A DNA stretch of 64,000 nucleotides from Caldilineaceae bacterium (GTDB lineage: Bacteria; Chloroflexota; Anaerolineae; Caldilineales; Caldilineaceae): contig JAHBVG010000018.1 of NCBI GenBank assembly GCA_019637695.1, forward strand, positions 28,691 to 92,690, read 5' to 3'. The notes under the pieces are model-generated. The model made no database searches. It saw only the letters and a list, made by a program, of their open reading frames with translations, and was not told the origin of the DNA. The stretch's first letter is position 1. The number at the start of each line of letters is the position of its first letter. A program made the translations under genes and the position numbers. Shown here piece by piece: positions 37,271 through 46,703 of the stretch.

Positions 37271-37861
37271 ATGAAAAAGTACATCGTCGGTTTGTTCGAT
37301 AACCGTATGGATGCAGAGGCAGCGGTACAACAGCTAAATGCGCGCAATCTACCCGATACCGATTTTGGGCTATTTGCTCGTGATGAAGATTTCCGTGAGG
37401 GGCTTGACGCCAGCAGTGAAAAGAGCGGCGTCGCCAAGAGCGCAGGTTATGGCGCTGCCGCAGGCGGCGCTGCTGGCATTTTCGTTGGGATTGTCGCCGG
37501 AGCCTCCCTTTTCATGATCCCTGGCTTGGGGCAGATCTTGGGCGTTGGGACGCTGGCAGCAGCGCTATGGACTACCCTGGTCAGCACAGGATTTGGCGCA
37601 GCGAGTGGCGCCTTCATGGGCGCGCTTATGGGCTACGGCGCCACCGAAGAGGATGCTCATTTCTACATGGAAGGGATCCAGCGTGGGGGTGTGCTTGCGG
37701 TTGTTCACGCGCCAGAGGAACACACTGTCGAGATTGCTGATATCTTATATGCCAATCATGTGGTCAACGTGGAAGCACGCCGCGAAGAATGGAAAGCGCA
37801 AGGGTGGGATAGCTACTCAGAACACACCGGTATGGATGGGCGTCCGCCGATTGTGGAATGA
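37271..37861 (+). CDS. General-stress (YflT/GSP17M-like) protein with glycine-zipper helices
   Basis: The 196-residue protein begins KKYIVGLFDNRMDAEAAVQQL, the strand-helix opening of the YflT/general stress protein 17M-like fold. A Gly/Ala-rich double hydrophobic segment follows (about residues 62-125, GYGAAAGGAAGIFVGIVAG and GFGAASGAFMGALMGYG), typical of glycine-zipper membrane helices. GVLAVVHAPEEHTVEIADIL closes the ferredoxin-like fold. Such proteins are induced by stress and sit in or near the membrane; their function is not settled. A good AAGGGA ribosome site supports the start. It is monocistronic and preceded by the palindromic element. Confidence 0.75.
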   Translation: MKKYIVGLFDNRMDAEAAVQQLNARNLPDTDFGLFARDEDFREGLDASSEKSGVAKSAGYGAAAGGAAGIFVGIVAGASLFMIPGLGQILGVGTLAAALWTTLVSTGFGAASGAFMGALMGYGATEEDAHFYMEGIQRGGVLAVVHAPEEHTVEIADILYANHVVNVEARREEWKAQGWDSYSEHTGMDGRPPIVE

Positions 37862-37995
37862 GGAATGCGGAATGTGGGGGCAAGTTGCAGGTTTGCAAAT
37901 AACAACCTCTCACGCTTCACGCGGTTCCAGACAAGTAAGACGCAACACGCCCGCAATTTGCCGCTCGCAACTCGCAATTCTCATCCATTTGTTGT

Positions 37996-38024
37996 TTGAC
38001 ATCAATCACCGATTCGCATATAGT
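37996..38024 (+). promoter_or_regulatory. Consensus promoter of the trp operon
   Basis: TTGACA (37996-38001), 17 bases and TATAGT (38019-38024) lie about 25 bases before the first T-box structure, placing the transcript start near 38030. Confidence 0.88.
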
Positions 38025-38049
38025 GTCATCACAAATCACATAGAAAGAC

Positions 38050-38396
38050 TGTGAACCGGAAGAGTAGCTGTCAAAGCGAGTTCCAGAGAGTCCCCAGCCG
38101 GTGGAACGGGGATAACAGCGCAGAAAGTGAATGGACCGGGGAGTCAAGTGGCGAACGTCGGCACATAAATTGCCATCAAGTAGCCGACTTCGGAGACGCC
38201 ACCGTTATCTGGGCGCGGAAGCTGAGTTGTTTTAACTCGTCTTCGCAGAGTGAGACTGGCGAATGTCCCTGCGTTTCACGTAGGGATTTTTAATTGGCAG
38301 TCTAAGTGGGGTGGCACCGCGGGTGTTGACGTTTCAACCCTCGTCCCCAAATGCAGAGCAAAAGTATGCTCTGTGTTTGAGGATGAGGGTTTTTTG
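38050..38396 (+). promoter_or_regulatory. Tryptophan T-box riboswitch leader
   Basis: The leader has the stem-I landmarks (AGAGTAGC near 38061, AGAGAG near 38085), a specifier region with TGG at 38132-38134 in GAATGGACC, and the conserved T-box sequence GGGGTGGCACCGCGG (38308-38322). TGG is the only tryptophan codon. The bulge TGGC would pair with the GCCA end of tRNA-Trp, whose discriminator is G in bacteria. The competing terminator pairs 38336-38346 with 38381-38391 and is followed by six T. Uncharged tRNA-Trp should stabilise the antiterminator and let trpE be transcribed. Confidence 0.93.
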
Positions 38397-38404
38397 TTTC
38401 AGAC

Positions 38405-38428
38405 GAGATTAGGAGATTAGGAGATTAG
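38405..38428. repeat. GAGATTAG octamer repeats
   Basis: Three exact GAGATTAG units (8 bases) follow the T-box terminator. Degenerate complementary CTAATCTCC copies occur at about 38574-38602 on the other side of the inserted element. Confidence 0.85.
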
Positions 38429-38444
38429 AAGGCCACTGTCGTGT

Positions 38445-38575
38445 TCTTCTGGAAAATCGTGTATTGGTCAACGACATGGTGGAATCTGTAGACATGCGGT
38501 TACAGTCCGACCGCAGCGGTCGGCCCGCACCTACGTTTCATCATCTTCCTGACCAATACATCTTCTGGAAAATCG
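38445..38575. mobile_element. MITE-like insertion between T-box and trpE
   Basis: A 101-bp element (38460-38560) has perfect 11-bp terminal inverted repeats, TGTATTGGTCA and TGACCAATACA. It is flanked by a perfect 15-bp direct repeat, TCTTCTGGAAAATCG (38445-38459 and 38561-38575). Its centre holds a perfect CCGACCGC/GCGGTCGG palindrome. This is the signature of a small non-autonomous insertion with a long target duplication, sitting in the transcribed leader of the trp operon after the terminator. Confidence 0.82.
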
Positions 38576-38638
38576 CCTGATCTCCCATTCGCCTAATCTC
38601 CCGTTCTCCAGATCGATCCACACTCAGGAGAGAAGATC

Positions 38639-40147
<1,509 letters not shown>

Positions 40148-40151
40148 GCGC

Positions 40152-40541
40152 ATGGGACAGGTCAAAATCTATGGGCTGCGCGAAAGGTTAAACTCAATCA
40201 AGCGCCAGCTATCCGATATTGTTCATGGCTGTGTAGTGGAAGCATTGGTCTTCCCAGAGGACAAACGGGCGCACCGCTTCTTTCCTCTGGAGCGAGAAGA
40301 TTTCTTCTGGCCTGCGGGCCGCACAGATGCCTATACAATTATCGAGATTGGTCTCATTGAAGGGCGGAGTGTGGCGGCGAAGAAACGACTGATCCGGCTG
40401 CTCCTTGACCGCATCAATGCAGAACTGGGCATTTCGCAACAGGACATCGAGATTTGTCTCACCGAAAGCCCACCCCACAACTGGGGATTCCGTGGCATGC
40501 ACGGCGATGAAGTGAAACTCAACTATCGAATCGACATTTGA
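40152..40541 (+). CDS. Tautomerase-superfamily protein
   Basis: The 129-residue protein has the Tautomerase_2 pattern: two beta-alpha-beta units with VKIYGLRERLNSIKRQLSDI, KRAHRFFPLEREDFFWPAGR, YTIIEIGLIEGRSVAAKKRL and DIEICLTESPPHNWGFRGM. Most tautomerases use an N-terminal Pro exposed by Met removal; here the second residue is Gly, so the usual general base is missing or the start is displaced. It begins 4 bases after trpE and ends 18 bases before trpS, so it is co-transcribed. Its role in tryptophan metabolism is unknown. Confidence 0.78.
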   Translation: MGQVKIYGLRERLNSIKRQLSDIVHGCVVEALVFPEDKRAHRFFPLEREDFFWPAGRTDAYTIIEIGLIEGRSVAAKKRLIRLLLDRINAELGISQQDIEICLTESPPHNWGFRGMHGDEVKLNYRIDI

Positions 40542-40559
40542 ACGAAAGGATTTACCATA

Positions 40560-41630
40560 ATGAGTGGCAAGAAACGAATTCTGACGGGGGATCGCCCGAC
40601 CGGGAAACTGCATATTGGGCACTATGTGGGCAGCCATCGTCATCGGCTGCGCTTTCAAGATGAGTATGAGTGCTTTTTCATCATCGCCGATCTGCACATG
40701 TTGACGACAAAGCCGACCAAAGAGGATATCTATCAGATCGGCGAGAATGCGCGGCAGATCGTACTCGATCACCTGGGCATTGGCATTGACCCGACTAAGG
40801 TGACTTTCTATCTCCAATCGGCAGTCCACGAGGTCTACGAGATGCAGTTGCTGCTCAGCGGCATGGTGACGGTGGAACGACTGCAACAGTTGCCGTCGAT
40901 CAAAGATATGGCGAGCGCCGCTGGGTTGGAGCAGATGCCCTACAACCTGCTCGGCTATCCTGTGCTGCAATCGGCGGACATCCTTATGCCGCGCGGTCAT
41001 CTCGTTCCTGTGGGCAAGGACAACGAAGCCCATGTCGAGATCACACGGCAGATCGCGCGCCGCTTCAACAACCTCTACGAGGAGATCTTTCCCTTGCCCG
41101 ATCCCTATGTGGAGGGGGGTACACTGGTGGGTACCGACGGTCAGGCCAAGATGAGCAAGAGCCTGGGCAACGCCATCATGCTCAGCGACGACTCGAAGAC
41201 GGTGAGGAAACAGGTGATGGGCATGTACACCGATCCAAAACGGGTCAGCGCTGACATCCCCGGCACGGTGGAGGGCAACCCGGTCTTCGCCTATCACGAC
41301 TTTTTCAACCCCAACAAGGCCGAGATCGAGGATCTCAAGAGCCGCTACCGTGAGGGTCGCGTCGGCGATGTGGAAGTGAAAGAGAAGCTCTACATTGCGC
41401 TGGAGAACTTCCTTGCGCCCATCCGCGAGCGCCGCGCCCGTTATGAGGAGCAGACCGGTTACGTTGACGAACTCCTCTATGAAGGAACCGTCCGCGCCCA
41501 GAAAGAGGCGCAGGAAACCCTCTTTGCCATGAAGAAAGCGATGGGCCTCACCGGCGTCTGGAACCGCATCCGCCGAGCGGCAGAGAATCGGCAGAAGAAG
41601 CTTGCCAAGGCAGAGGCAAGTGCAGAATGA
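40560..41630 (+). CDS. trpS: Tryptophanyl-tRNA synthetase
   Basis: The 356-residue class-I synthetase charges tRNA-Trp. The HIGH motif is in GKLHIGHYVGS and the KMSKS loop in AKMSKSLGN. Tryptophan-pocket strands include FFIIADLHMLTT and QMPYNLLGYPVLQSADILMP. AAAGGA precedes the ATG. Its presence inside a T-box-controlled operon means that the enzyme that lowers uncharged tRNA-Trp is itself induced by uncharged tRNA-Trp, giving feedback. The C-terminal tail is Lys/Glu/Ala-rich. No second trpS is in the window. Confidence 0.96.
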   Translation: MSGKKRILTGDRPTGKLHIGHYVGSHRHRLRFQDEYECFFIIADLHMLTTKPTKEDIYQIGENARQIVLDHLGIGIDPTKVTFYLQSAVHEVYEMQLLLSGMVTVERLQQLPSIKDMASAAGLEQMPYNLLGYPVLQSADILMPRGHLVPVGKDNEAHVEITRQIARRFNNLYEEIFPLPDPYVEGGTLVGTDGQAKMSKSLGNAIMLSDDSKTVRKQVMGMYTDPKRVSADIPGTVEGNPVFAYHDFFNPNKAEIEDLKSRYREGRVGDVEVKEKLYIALENFLAPIRERRARYEEQTGYVDELLYEGTVRAQKEAQETLFAMKKAMGLTGVWNRIRRAAENRQKKLAKAEASAE

Positions 41631-41878
41631 TGAATGAAGAATAAAGAATGGGAGGAGAGATCAGATGCGGTACCCAATCTTTATTGGCTCTTTTGGATTT
41701 CAGGCGGTTGACAACAAGATGAAATGTGATGCGTGAGGCGATCAAGGCAACCCTCACGTTTCACGCCTCACGTTTCATCGGCGTCACCCCATACAATCCG
41801 GTTGAGCCTCTTTATTCTTCATTCATCGCCTTCCCAGACAAGAACCAACCATTGCATACTCTCTCTCGGAGGAATTTC

Positions 41879-42496
41879 ATGATCGCCGTCATCGACAATT
41901 ACGATAGTTTCACCTACAATTTGGTACAGTTTTTGGGCGAGATTATAAACAAGACGCCGCTGCCGGGCGGCAGTGCAGCCAACGAGATCCGGGTCTGGCG
42001 CAACGACGAGATCGACGTTGAGGAACTGGCCGATCTCAAGCCCAGCCACATTGTGATCAGCCCTGGCCCCGGCACGCCCGAAAAGGACAGCGGCGTCAGC
42101 AACGATGTGATCCGCGTGCTGGGCGAGACGACGCCGATCCTCGGCGTCTGCCTGGGCCAGCAGTGTATCGGCCATGTCTTCGGCGGGGAAGTGGTGCGCG
42201 CGCCGCGGCTCATGCACGGCAAAGTCAGTCCGGTCCACCACAAGGGGAAGGGGATCTTCCGCAACCTGCCCAGCCCCTTCACCGCCACCCGCTATCACAG
42301 TCTGATTGTGCAGGAGCCGCTGCCCGCCGAACTGGAGGCCACCGCCTTTACCACAGAGGGCGAGTTGATGGGTGTGCAGCACCGCACCAAACCGATCTAC
42401 GGGGTACAGTTCCACCCGGAGAGCATCCTCACCGAGCATGGCAAGGAATTGCTCCACAATTTTCTGAAGATCCACGGAAGCGGCCAGACTCGATGA
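41879..42496 (+). CDS. trpG: Anthranilate synthase component II (glutamine amidotransferase)
   Basis: The start is ATG 41879 with GGAGG 7 bases upstream (205 residues); the longer frame is spacer. The class-I amidotransferase carries IDNYDSFTYNLVQFLGE, VISPGPGTPEKDSGVS, the nucleophile Cys in LGVCLGQQCIGHVFGG, and the His/Glu of VQFHPESILTEHG. It supplies ammonia to TrpE. The 249-base gap from trpS holds imperfect repeats, including inverted CCTCACG/CGTGAGG pairs near 41731-41774, and no gene. The stop overlaps the next start by 4 bases. Confidence 0.96.
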   Translation: MIAVIDNYDSFTYNLVQFLGEIINKTPLPGGSAANEIRVWRNDEIDVEELADLKPSHIVISPGPGTPEKDSGVSNDVIRVLGETTPILGVCLGQQCIGHVFGGEVVRAPRLMHGKVSPVHHKGKGIFRNLPSPFTATRYHSLIVQEPLPAELEATAFTTEGELMGVQHRTKPIYGVQFHPESILTEHGKELLHNFLKIHGSGQTR

Positions 42497-43560
42497 CCCA
42501 GGATAGCGCCGGCACGCAGAATGTGATCGCCTACTTGAGCAGCGCGGAGCAGTGGAGCAGGCACGACCACGTGTCGGGTTTTGATGATGCAAAGATTGAA
42601 ATCATCGACCGCTGGCAGGGGCGGGACAACCTGCTCTGGCGCTTCCGCACGGGGGATCAGGATGGGGTCCTCAAGCTCTTTATGGAAGCGGGGCAGGTGC
42701 GCGCCGACCGCCAGTTTAGCGGGCAGGAACGCTTCGCGCCGTGGGGATTGGCCCCGCGCCCACTATGGCAGGAACGGCAGCCCGACGCGCTGCCCCGCCC
42801 GCTCCTCGTCTACGCGTGGATCGATGGGGACATCTTCGATCCCGCCGATCTGGGGGGATGGGAGGCGCTGGCCGAAACCGTGGCGCGCATCCACACCGAA
42901 GAGTTGGGCGACTATGGCCGCTTCAGCCCGCACCCGATCAACCTGAGCTACTTCTGGCGGGTCTGGCAGGGCAGTCGAGATCCGCTGGCAGCGTGGGTGC
43001 GCGAACGAAAGGTCGACGCGTTGGGGGCGATCCTTGCCGAGATGTGGGACGCCGTGGAAGGGATGATGGCGGCGGCGCTGCCGGTCTTCGGTGAGACCGC
43101 GCCGGCGCTGATCCACGGCGATCTGGTGGCGGAGCATGTGATCTTCCACCGCGGGCAGGCGCTGCTGCTCGATTGGGAACTCTTCGGCCTGGGCGATCCG
43201 GCGCAAGATGCGGCGCGGCTGCTCTTCTTCAACGGCCAGATCATGGACCCGTCGGCTGAGGCGCGCTGGCTGGACCGCTACCTGGCGCGCATGGATGAGC
43301 CGGGGCTGGAGAGCCGGATCGAAATCTACCGGCGTATTTTGCCCTTCCAATCGCTCACCTCGCTGCTCACCGGCATTGGCCGTGAGATCGCCAATGATCC
43401 GGCGCAGATGGGCGAACTTGAAGGGAGCCGCCCCTTTTTGGTCGAGACGATGGCGACGGCGCTGCTCCACGCCACGGGAAGCCTGCTGGCCGATCCGCTG
43501 CGCGAGGATATGGACGATCTGCGCGGTCAATTCGATCATCTGCTGCGGATCGGGGATTGA
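42493..43560 (+). CDS. Phosphotransferase of the aminoglycoside/choline kinase fold, copy A
   Basis: Start ATG 42493 overlaps the trpG stop (ATGA), giving 355 residues. The kinase-like fold is shown by LLWRFRTGDQDGVLKLFM (Lys in the N-lobe), the catalytic loop ALIHGDLVAEHVIFH (HGD-x3-xH rather than HGDxxxxN), and the metal site LLLDWELFGLGDPAQDAAR. These enzymes phosphorylate small hydroxyl compounds such as aminoglycosides, choline or homoserine. Insertion between trpG and trpD with tight coupling is unusual. The substrate is unknown; the Asn-to-His change in the loop is seen by eye and should be confirmed. The last residues RIGD and the stop come from GGGGATT-like sequence. Confidence 0.78.
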   Translation: MTQDSAGTQNVIAYLSSAEQWSRHDHVSGFDDAKIEIIDRWQGRDNLLWRFRTGDQDGVLKLFMEAGQVRADRQFSGQERFAPWGLAPRPLWQERQPDALPRPLLVYAWIDGDIFDPADLGGWEALAETVARIHTEELGDYGRFSPHPINLSYFWRVWQGSRDPLAAWVRERKVDALGAILAEMWDAVEGMMAAALPVFGETAPALIHGDLVAEHVIFHRGQALLLDWELFGLGDPAQDAARLLFFNGQIMDPSAEARWLDRYLARMDEPGLESRIEIYRRILPFQSLTSLLTGIGREIANDPAQMGELEGSRPFLVETMATALLHATGSLLADPLREDMDDLRGQFDHLLRIGD

Positions 43561-43567
43561 CTTTGTC

Positions 43568-43592
43568 GGGGCGGGTCTCTGTGCCCGCCCAT
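43568..43592. repeat. REP-like palindrome
   Basis: GGGCGGG...CCCGCCC (about 43570-43591), similar in form to the palindrome at 31900-31920, lies between copy A and trpD. Confidence 0.6.
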
Positions 43593-43629
43593 CTGAATTC
43601 TGCACCACACAGGGAGAGAGAGGAGAGGC

Positions 43630-44679
43630 ATGTCCCACACACCGATTCACGAGGCATTGGAGACGATCTTCGCCGGCAAGGGGCTCAGCGCCCAGCAGGC
43701 CGACGATTCTATGAGCCAGATCATGCGCGGGGAGGCGACCCCGGCGCAGGTGGGCGCGTTCCTGGCGGCGCTGCGGCTGAAAGGCGAAAGCGTAGACGAG
43801 ATCACCGGCTGCGCCCGCGCCATGAAACGCAACGCTGTGCAGGTCCGTCCGCAGATTGGGGACGCGCCGCTGATGGATACCTGTGGCACCGGCGGCGATC
43901 AGACCGGCACTTTCAACATCAGCACCACCGTCGCTTTTGTGGTGGCCGGGCATGGCGTCAAAGTCGCCAAACATGGCAACCGCTCGGCCAGCAGCAAATG
44001 TGGCAGCGCGGATGTACTCGAAGCGCTCGGCGTCAACCTCAGCCTGGGGCCGGAGCAGGTGGCCGGTTGTATTGAGGAGGTAGGCATCGGCTTCCTCTTT
44101 GCGCCGCTCTACCATCCGGCCATGCGCCACGCCATCGGTCCCCGCCGCGAATTGGCGACGCGCACGGTCTTCAACATCCTCGGCCCGCTGACCAACCCGG
44201 CCAACGCCACCCATCAAGTGATCGGTGTGCCCAGCCCGGCGCTCACCGAACCGATGGCGCACGTTCTCGGCCAGATGGGATCGAAGGCGGCTTTTGTCGT
44301 CCACGGCATGACGGGCGACGGCCGCGGTGTGGACGAATTGACCACCACCGGCCCCAATCGGATCAGCCATCTGCACGGGGGTAATGTTACCACCTTTGAT
44401 TTAGACGCCGTCGATCTGGGGCTGCCCCGCGCCACCCTCAACGATCTCATGGGCGGCAGCGCCGAAGAGAACGCCGCCATCCTGCGCGACATCTTGAGTG
44501 GGGAGATCCGCGGACCCAAGCGCGATGTGGTTCTTCTCAACGCCGCCGCCGCGCTCAGCACCGAAGATGGCAACTGGCAAGCCGGTCTCAACGAAGCCGC
44601 GCAGAGCATCGACAGCGGCGCCGCGTTGAAGGTGTTGGATCGGTTTGTGGAGAAGACGCGAGGGATGAAAAATGGGTAA
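43630..44679 (+). CDS. trpD: Anthranilate phosphoribosyltransferase
   Basis: The 349-residue enzyme transfers phosphoribose from PRPP to anthranilate. Visible motifs are the PRPP-binding MDTCGTGGDQTGTFNIST, KVAKHGNRSASSKCGSADVLEALG, FLFAPLYHPAMRHA, FNILGPLTNPA, and the ELTTTGPNRISHL loop. Length matches the family. A GGAGAG ribosome site lies upstream. It is separated from trpC by 148 bases that contain a composite palindrome. Confidence 0.96.
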   Translation: MSHTPIHEALETIFAGKGLSAQQADDSMSQIMRGEATPAQVGAFLAALRLKGESVDEITGCARAMKRNAVQVRPQIGDAPLMDTCGTGGDQTGTFNISTTVAFVVAGHGVKVAKHGNRSASSKCGSADVLEALGVNLSLGPEQVAGCIEEVGIGFLFAPLYHPAMRHAIGPRRELATRTVFNILGPLTNPANATHQVIGVPSPALTEPMAHVLGQMGSKAAFVVHGMTGDGRGVDELTTTGPNRISHLHGGNVTTFDLDAVDLGLPRATLNDLMGGSAEENAAILRDILSGEIRGPKRDVVLLNAAAALSTEDGNWQAGLNEAAQSIDSGAALKVLDRFVEKTRGMKNG

Positions 44680-44782
44680 GGAGTAATGAGTAAGTTAAGT
44701 ACGATCTTGGGTGAAGTTGAACGACTTTGCGTTCAACTTCACCCAGAAGCCTGCTTGACCTACTTATTACTCCTTACTCATT
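44671..44782. repeat. Composite palindrome with heptamer arms between trpD and trpC
   Basis: Outer arms (44671-44694 and 44762-44782) are made of ATGAGTA/AGGAGTA-type heptamers in opposite orientation. Inside is a perfect 16-base hairpin (44708-44723 with 44730-44745, 6-base loop). There is no T-run. The element starts within the last codons of trpD. Confidence 0.85.
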
Positions 44783-44827
44783 CCGCTTACCGACCAACGT
44801 ACCCAATAACAACAAAGGTTCTATTCG

Positions 44828-45676
44828 ATGCCCAAATACTCAAAACTCGACATCACCAAATACAAAGGACAGGTCCTTGACGAGATCATGGGCTGGAAGC
44901 GGCAGGAGGTGGCGCGGCAGATGGAGGAGATGCCTCTGGCCCAGGTGAAAGCGTTCGCCCGGCTGACACCCAAGCCGCTGGACTTCGCCGCAGCGCTGAC
45001 GGCGCGGCCCGGCGCGAGTATGATCGCCGAGGTCAAGCGCGCCAGCCCATCCAAAGGCTTGATCGCCCGTGATTGGAACCCGGTCGAGATCGCCGACACA
45101 TACGCTCGTAACGGCGCGGCTGCGATCTCTTGCCTTACCGACGCCCGCTTCTTCCAGGGACAGCTTGCCTACCTCACCAATATCAAAGAGGATCAGCGTA
45201 ACAAGAGCTACCGCGTGCCGGTGTTGCGTAAAGAGTTCATCTACCACGAATATCAGATCCACGAGGCGCGCATGGCCGGCGCGGACGCGATCCTGCTCAT
45301 CGTTGCCGTGTTGGGGGATCGGGAGCTGCGCGAGCTATTGGCGCTGGCCCACGAATTAGGCATGGCGGCGCTGGTCGAGGTCCACGACGAGGAGGAAGTG
45401 GAACGCGCCCTGGCCGCGGACGCTCGCATTATCGGCGTCAACAACCGCAACCTCAAGACCTTTGAGGTGGATATCGAAACTACGGCCCGGCTGCGCGCCC
45501 ACATCCCCGCCGATCGCATCCTCGTGGGCGAGAGCGGCATCCGCAACGCCGACGATGTGCGGCGCATGGCCGCAATGGGCTGCGACGCCATCCTCGTGGG
45601 CGAGACTTTCTGCAAACTGCGCCAGCCGGAGCGGGGCGCGGCGGTCAAGGAATTTGTGGAGGCAGGAAGACGATAA
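44828..45676 (+). CDS. trpC: Indole-3-glycerol-phosphate synthase
   Basis: The 282-residue barrel enzyme closes the indole ring. Landmarks are MIAEVKRASPSKGLI, CLTDARFFQGQLAYL, VLRKEFIYHEYQI, ILLIVAVLGDRELREL, IGVNNRNLKTFEVD, and ILVGESGIRNADDVRRM. An N-terminal extension of about 50 residues (KQEVARQMEEMPL) is typical. trpF is not fused to it or present nearby. The second phosphotransferase starts 3 bases after the stop. Confidence 0.96.
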   Translation: MPKYSKLDITKYKGQVLDEIMGWKRQEVARQMEEMPLAQVKAFARLTPKPLDFAAALTARPGASMIAEVKRASPSKGLIARDWNPVEIADTYARNGAAAISCLTDARFFQGQLAYLTNIKEDQRNKSYRVPVLRKEFIYHEYQIHEARMAGADAILLIVAVLGDRELRELLALAHELGMAALVEVHDEEEVERALAADARIIGVNNRNLKTFEVDIETTARLRAHIPADRILVGESGIRNADDVRRMAAMGCDAILVGETFCKLRQPERGAAVKEFVEAGRR

Positions 45677-45679
45677 ACC

Positions 45680-46633
45680 ATGAGCCAGGCGCAAGGCGTA
45701 ACCGTGGACGCGACCCAGGCGCAGACGTTTCTGGCTGCGCAATTCGATCCAACCATCTCCGATGTGGAACAGATCGGCGAGGGCGCATGGTCGCGCTGTT
45801 TTGGCTTCCGCCGCGGGGATGAGAAGCTCGTCGTTCGTTTTGGCAACTATGTTGACGATTTTGAGAACGATCAGCGCGCCAGCATCTATAACGCGGTGGA
45901 TCTGCCCGTCCCGCAGGTGTTGGCGATTGGACCGGCGTTTGGGGGATACTACGCCATCTCGACACGCGTTTACGGCCATCCGCTCGATCATCTCAACTGC
46001 GAAGATTGGCAGGCTACCATCCCGTCCACGGTGGCAATGTTGGAGGCGTTGCGCATGGCCGATGTTTCGAAGACGACCGGCTGGGGCGGCTGGGGCGGCG
46101 ACGGCACAGCGCCGTATACTTCATGGTCGCAATTTCTGTTAATGGTGAACGTTGACACACCAGAGCGGCGCAACTACGGCTGGCGGCAGAAGCTGGCCCA
46201 ATCCCCCGCCGACGAGGAAACCTTCACCTGGGGCTATGCCCTCCTCCAACAGATCGTGGACGATGCCATTCCGCGTCATCTCTATCACGCCGATCTGATG
46301 AACCGCAACGTCCTCGTACAGGATCATAAGATCAGCGGCGTCTTTGATTGGGGTTGCGGCTGCTACGGGGATCATCTCTACGATCTGGCCTGGTTCGAGT
46401 TCTGGGCCCCGTGGTATCCCGAAAAGGATATCGCCGCCCTGCGTTCCGCTTTGGAGAGTCGCTGGCGCGAAATCGGCTACGAACCACACAACAAAATCGC
46501 TCGATTGCAAGCCTGCTACCTGCACATCGGCCTTGATCACCTGGCGTACAATGCCTGGCTGGGTGACTGGGCTACGCTCTCTGCTACGGCGGAGCAAATG
46601 CGCGTCCTGGCGGCGGGGGCGGATCAGCGTTAG
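45680..46633 (+). CDS. Phosphotransferase of the aminoglycoside kinase fold, copy B
   Basis: The 317-residue protein has an N-lobe with VEQIGEGAWSRCFGFRRGDEKLVVRF, and the C-lobe catalytic loop YHADLMNRNVLVQ (H-x-D-x4-N, with Ala in place of Gly). The metal-binding ISGVFDWGCGCYGDHLYDLAW follows. The pattern is close to hygromycin-phosphotransferase-like APH proteins. It is the last gene of the trp operon, 3 bases after trpC, and is unrelated in detail to copy A, so the two were probably recruited separately. Substrate is unknown. An antibiotic or a tryptophan-derived small molecule is possible; neither is shown. Confidence 0.8.
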   Translation: MSQAQGVTVDATQAQTFLAAQFDPTISDVEQIGEGAWSRCFGFRRGDEKLVVRFGNYVDDFENDQRASIYNAVDLPVPQVLAIGPAFGGYYAISTRVYGHPLDHLNCEDWQATIPSTVAMLEALRMADVSKTTGWGGWGGDGTAPYTSWSQFLLMVNVDTPERRNYGWRQKLAQSPADEETFTWGYALLQQIVDDAIPRHLYHADLMNRNVLVQDHKISGVFDWGCGCYGDHLYDLAWFEFWAPWYPEKDIAALRSALESRWREIGYEPHNKIARLQACYLHIGLDHLAYNAWLGDWATLSATAEQMRVLAAGADQR

Positions 46634-46703
46634 ACTATCGTTTTCCGATGGCGCGGTCGGTCTTTGCGCTGGCTGTGCATACCCCAGCGGCGTAGCTGTC
46701 CCC

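Noticed and set aside
38460..38560. Element read as part of the T-box structure
   Set aside because: It lies after the terminator T-run and is bounded by direct repeats, which fits insertion better than riboswitch architecture.
40209..41297. 362-codon minus-strand frame opposite the tautomerase and trpS genes
   Set aside because: It is a shadow of trpS, without a ribosome site or motifs.
42763..44376. 537-codon minus-strand frame across phosphotransferase A and trpD
   Set aside because: It lies fully opposite trpD and the kinase, whose motifs are unmistakable; its translation is rich in Arg/His/Gln and matches nothing.
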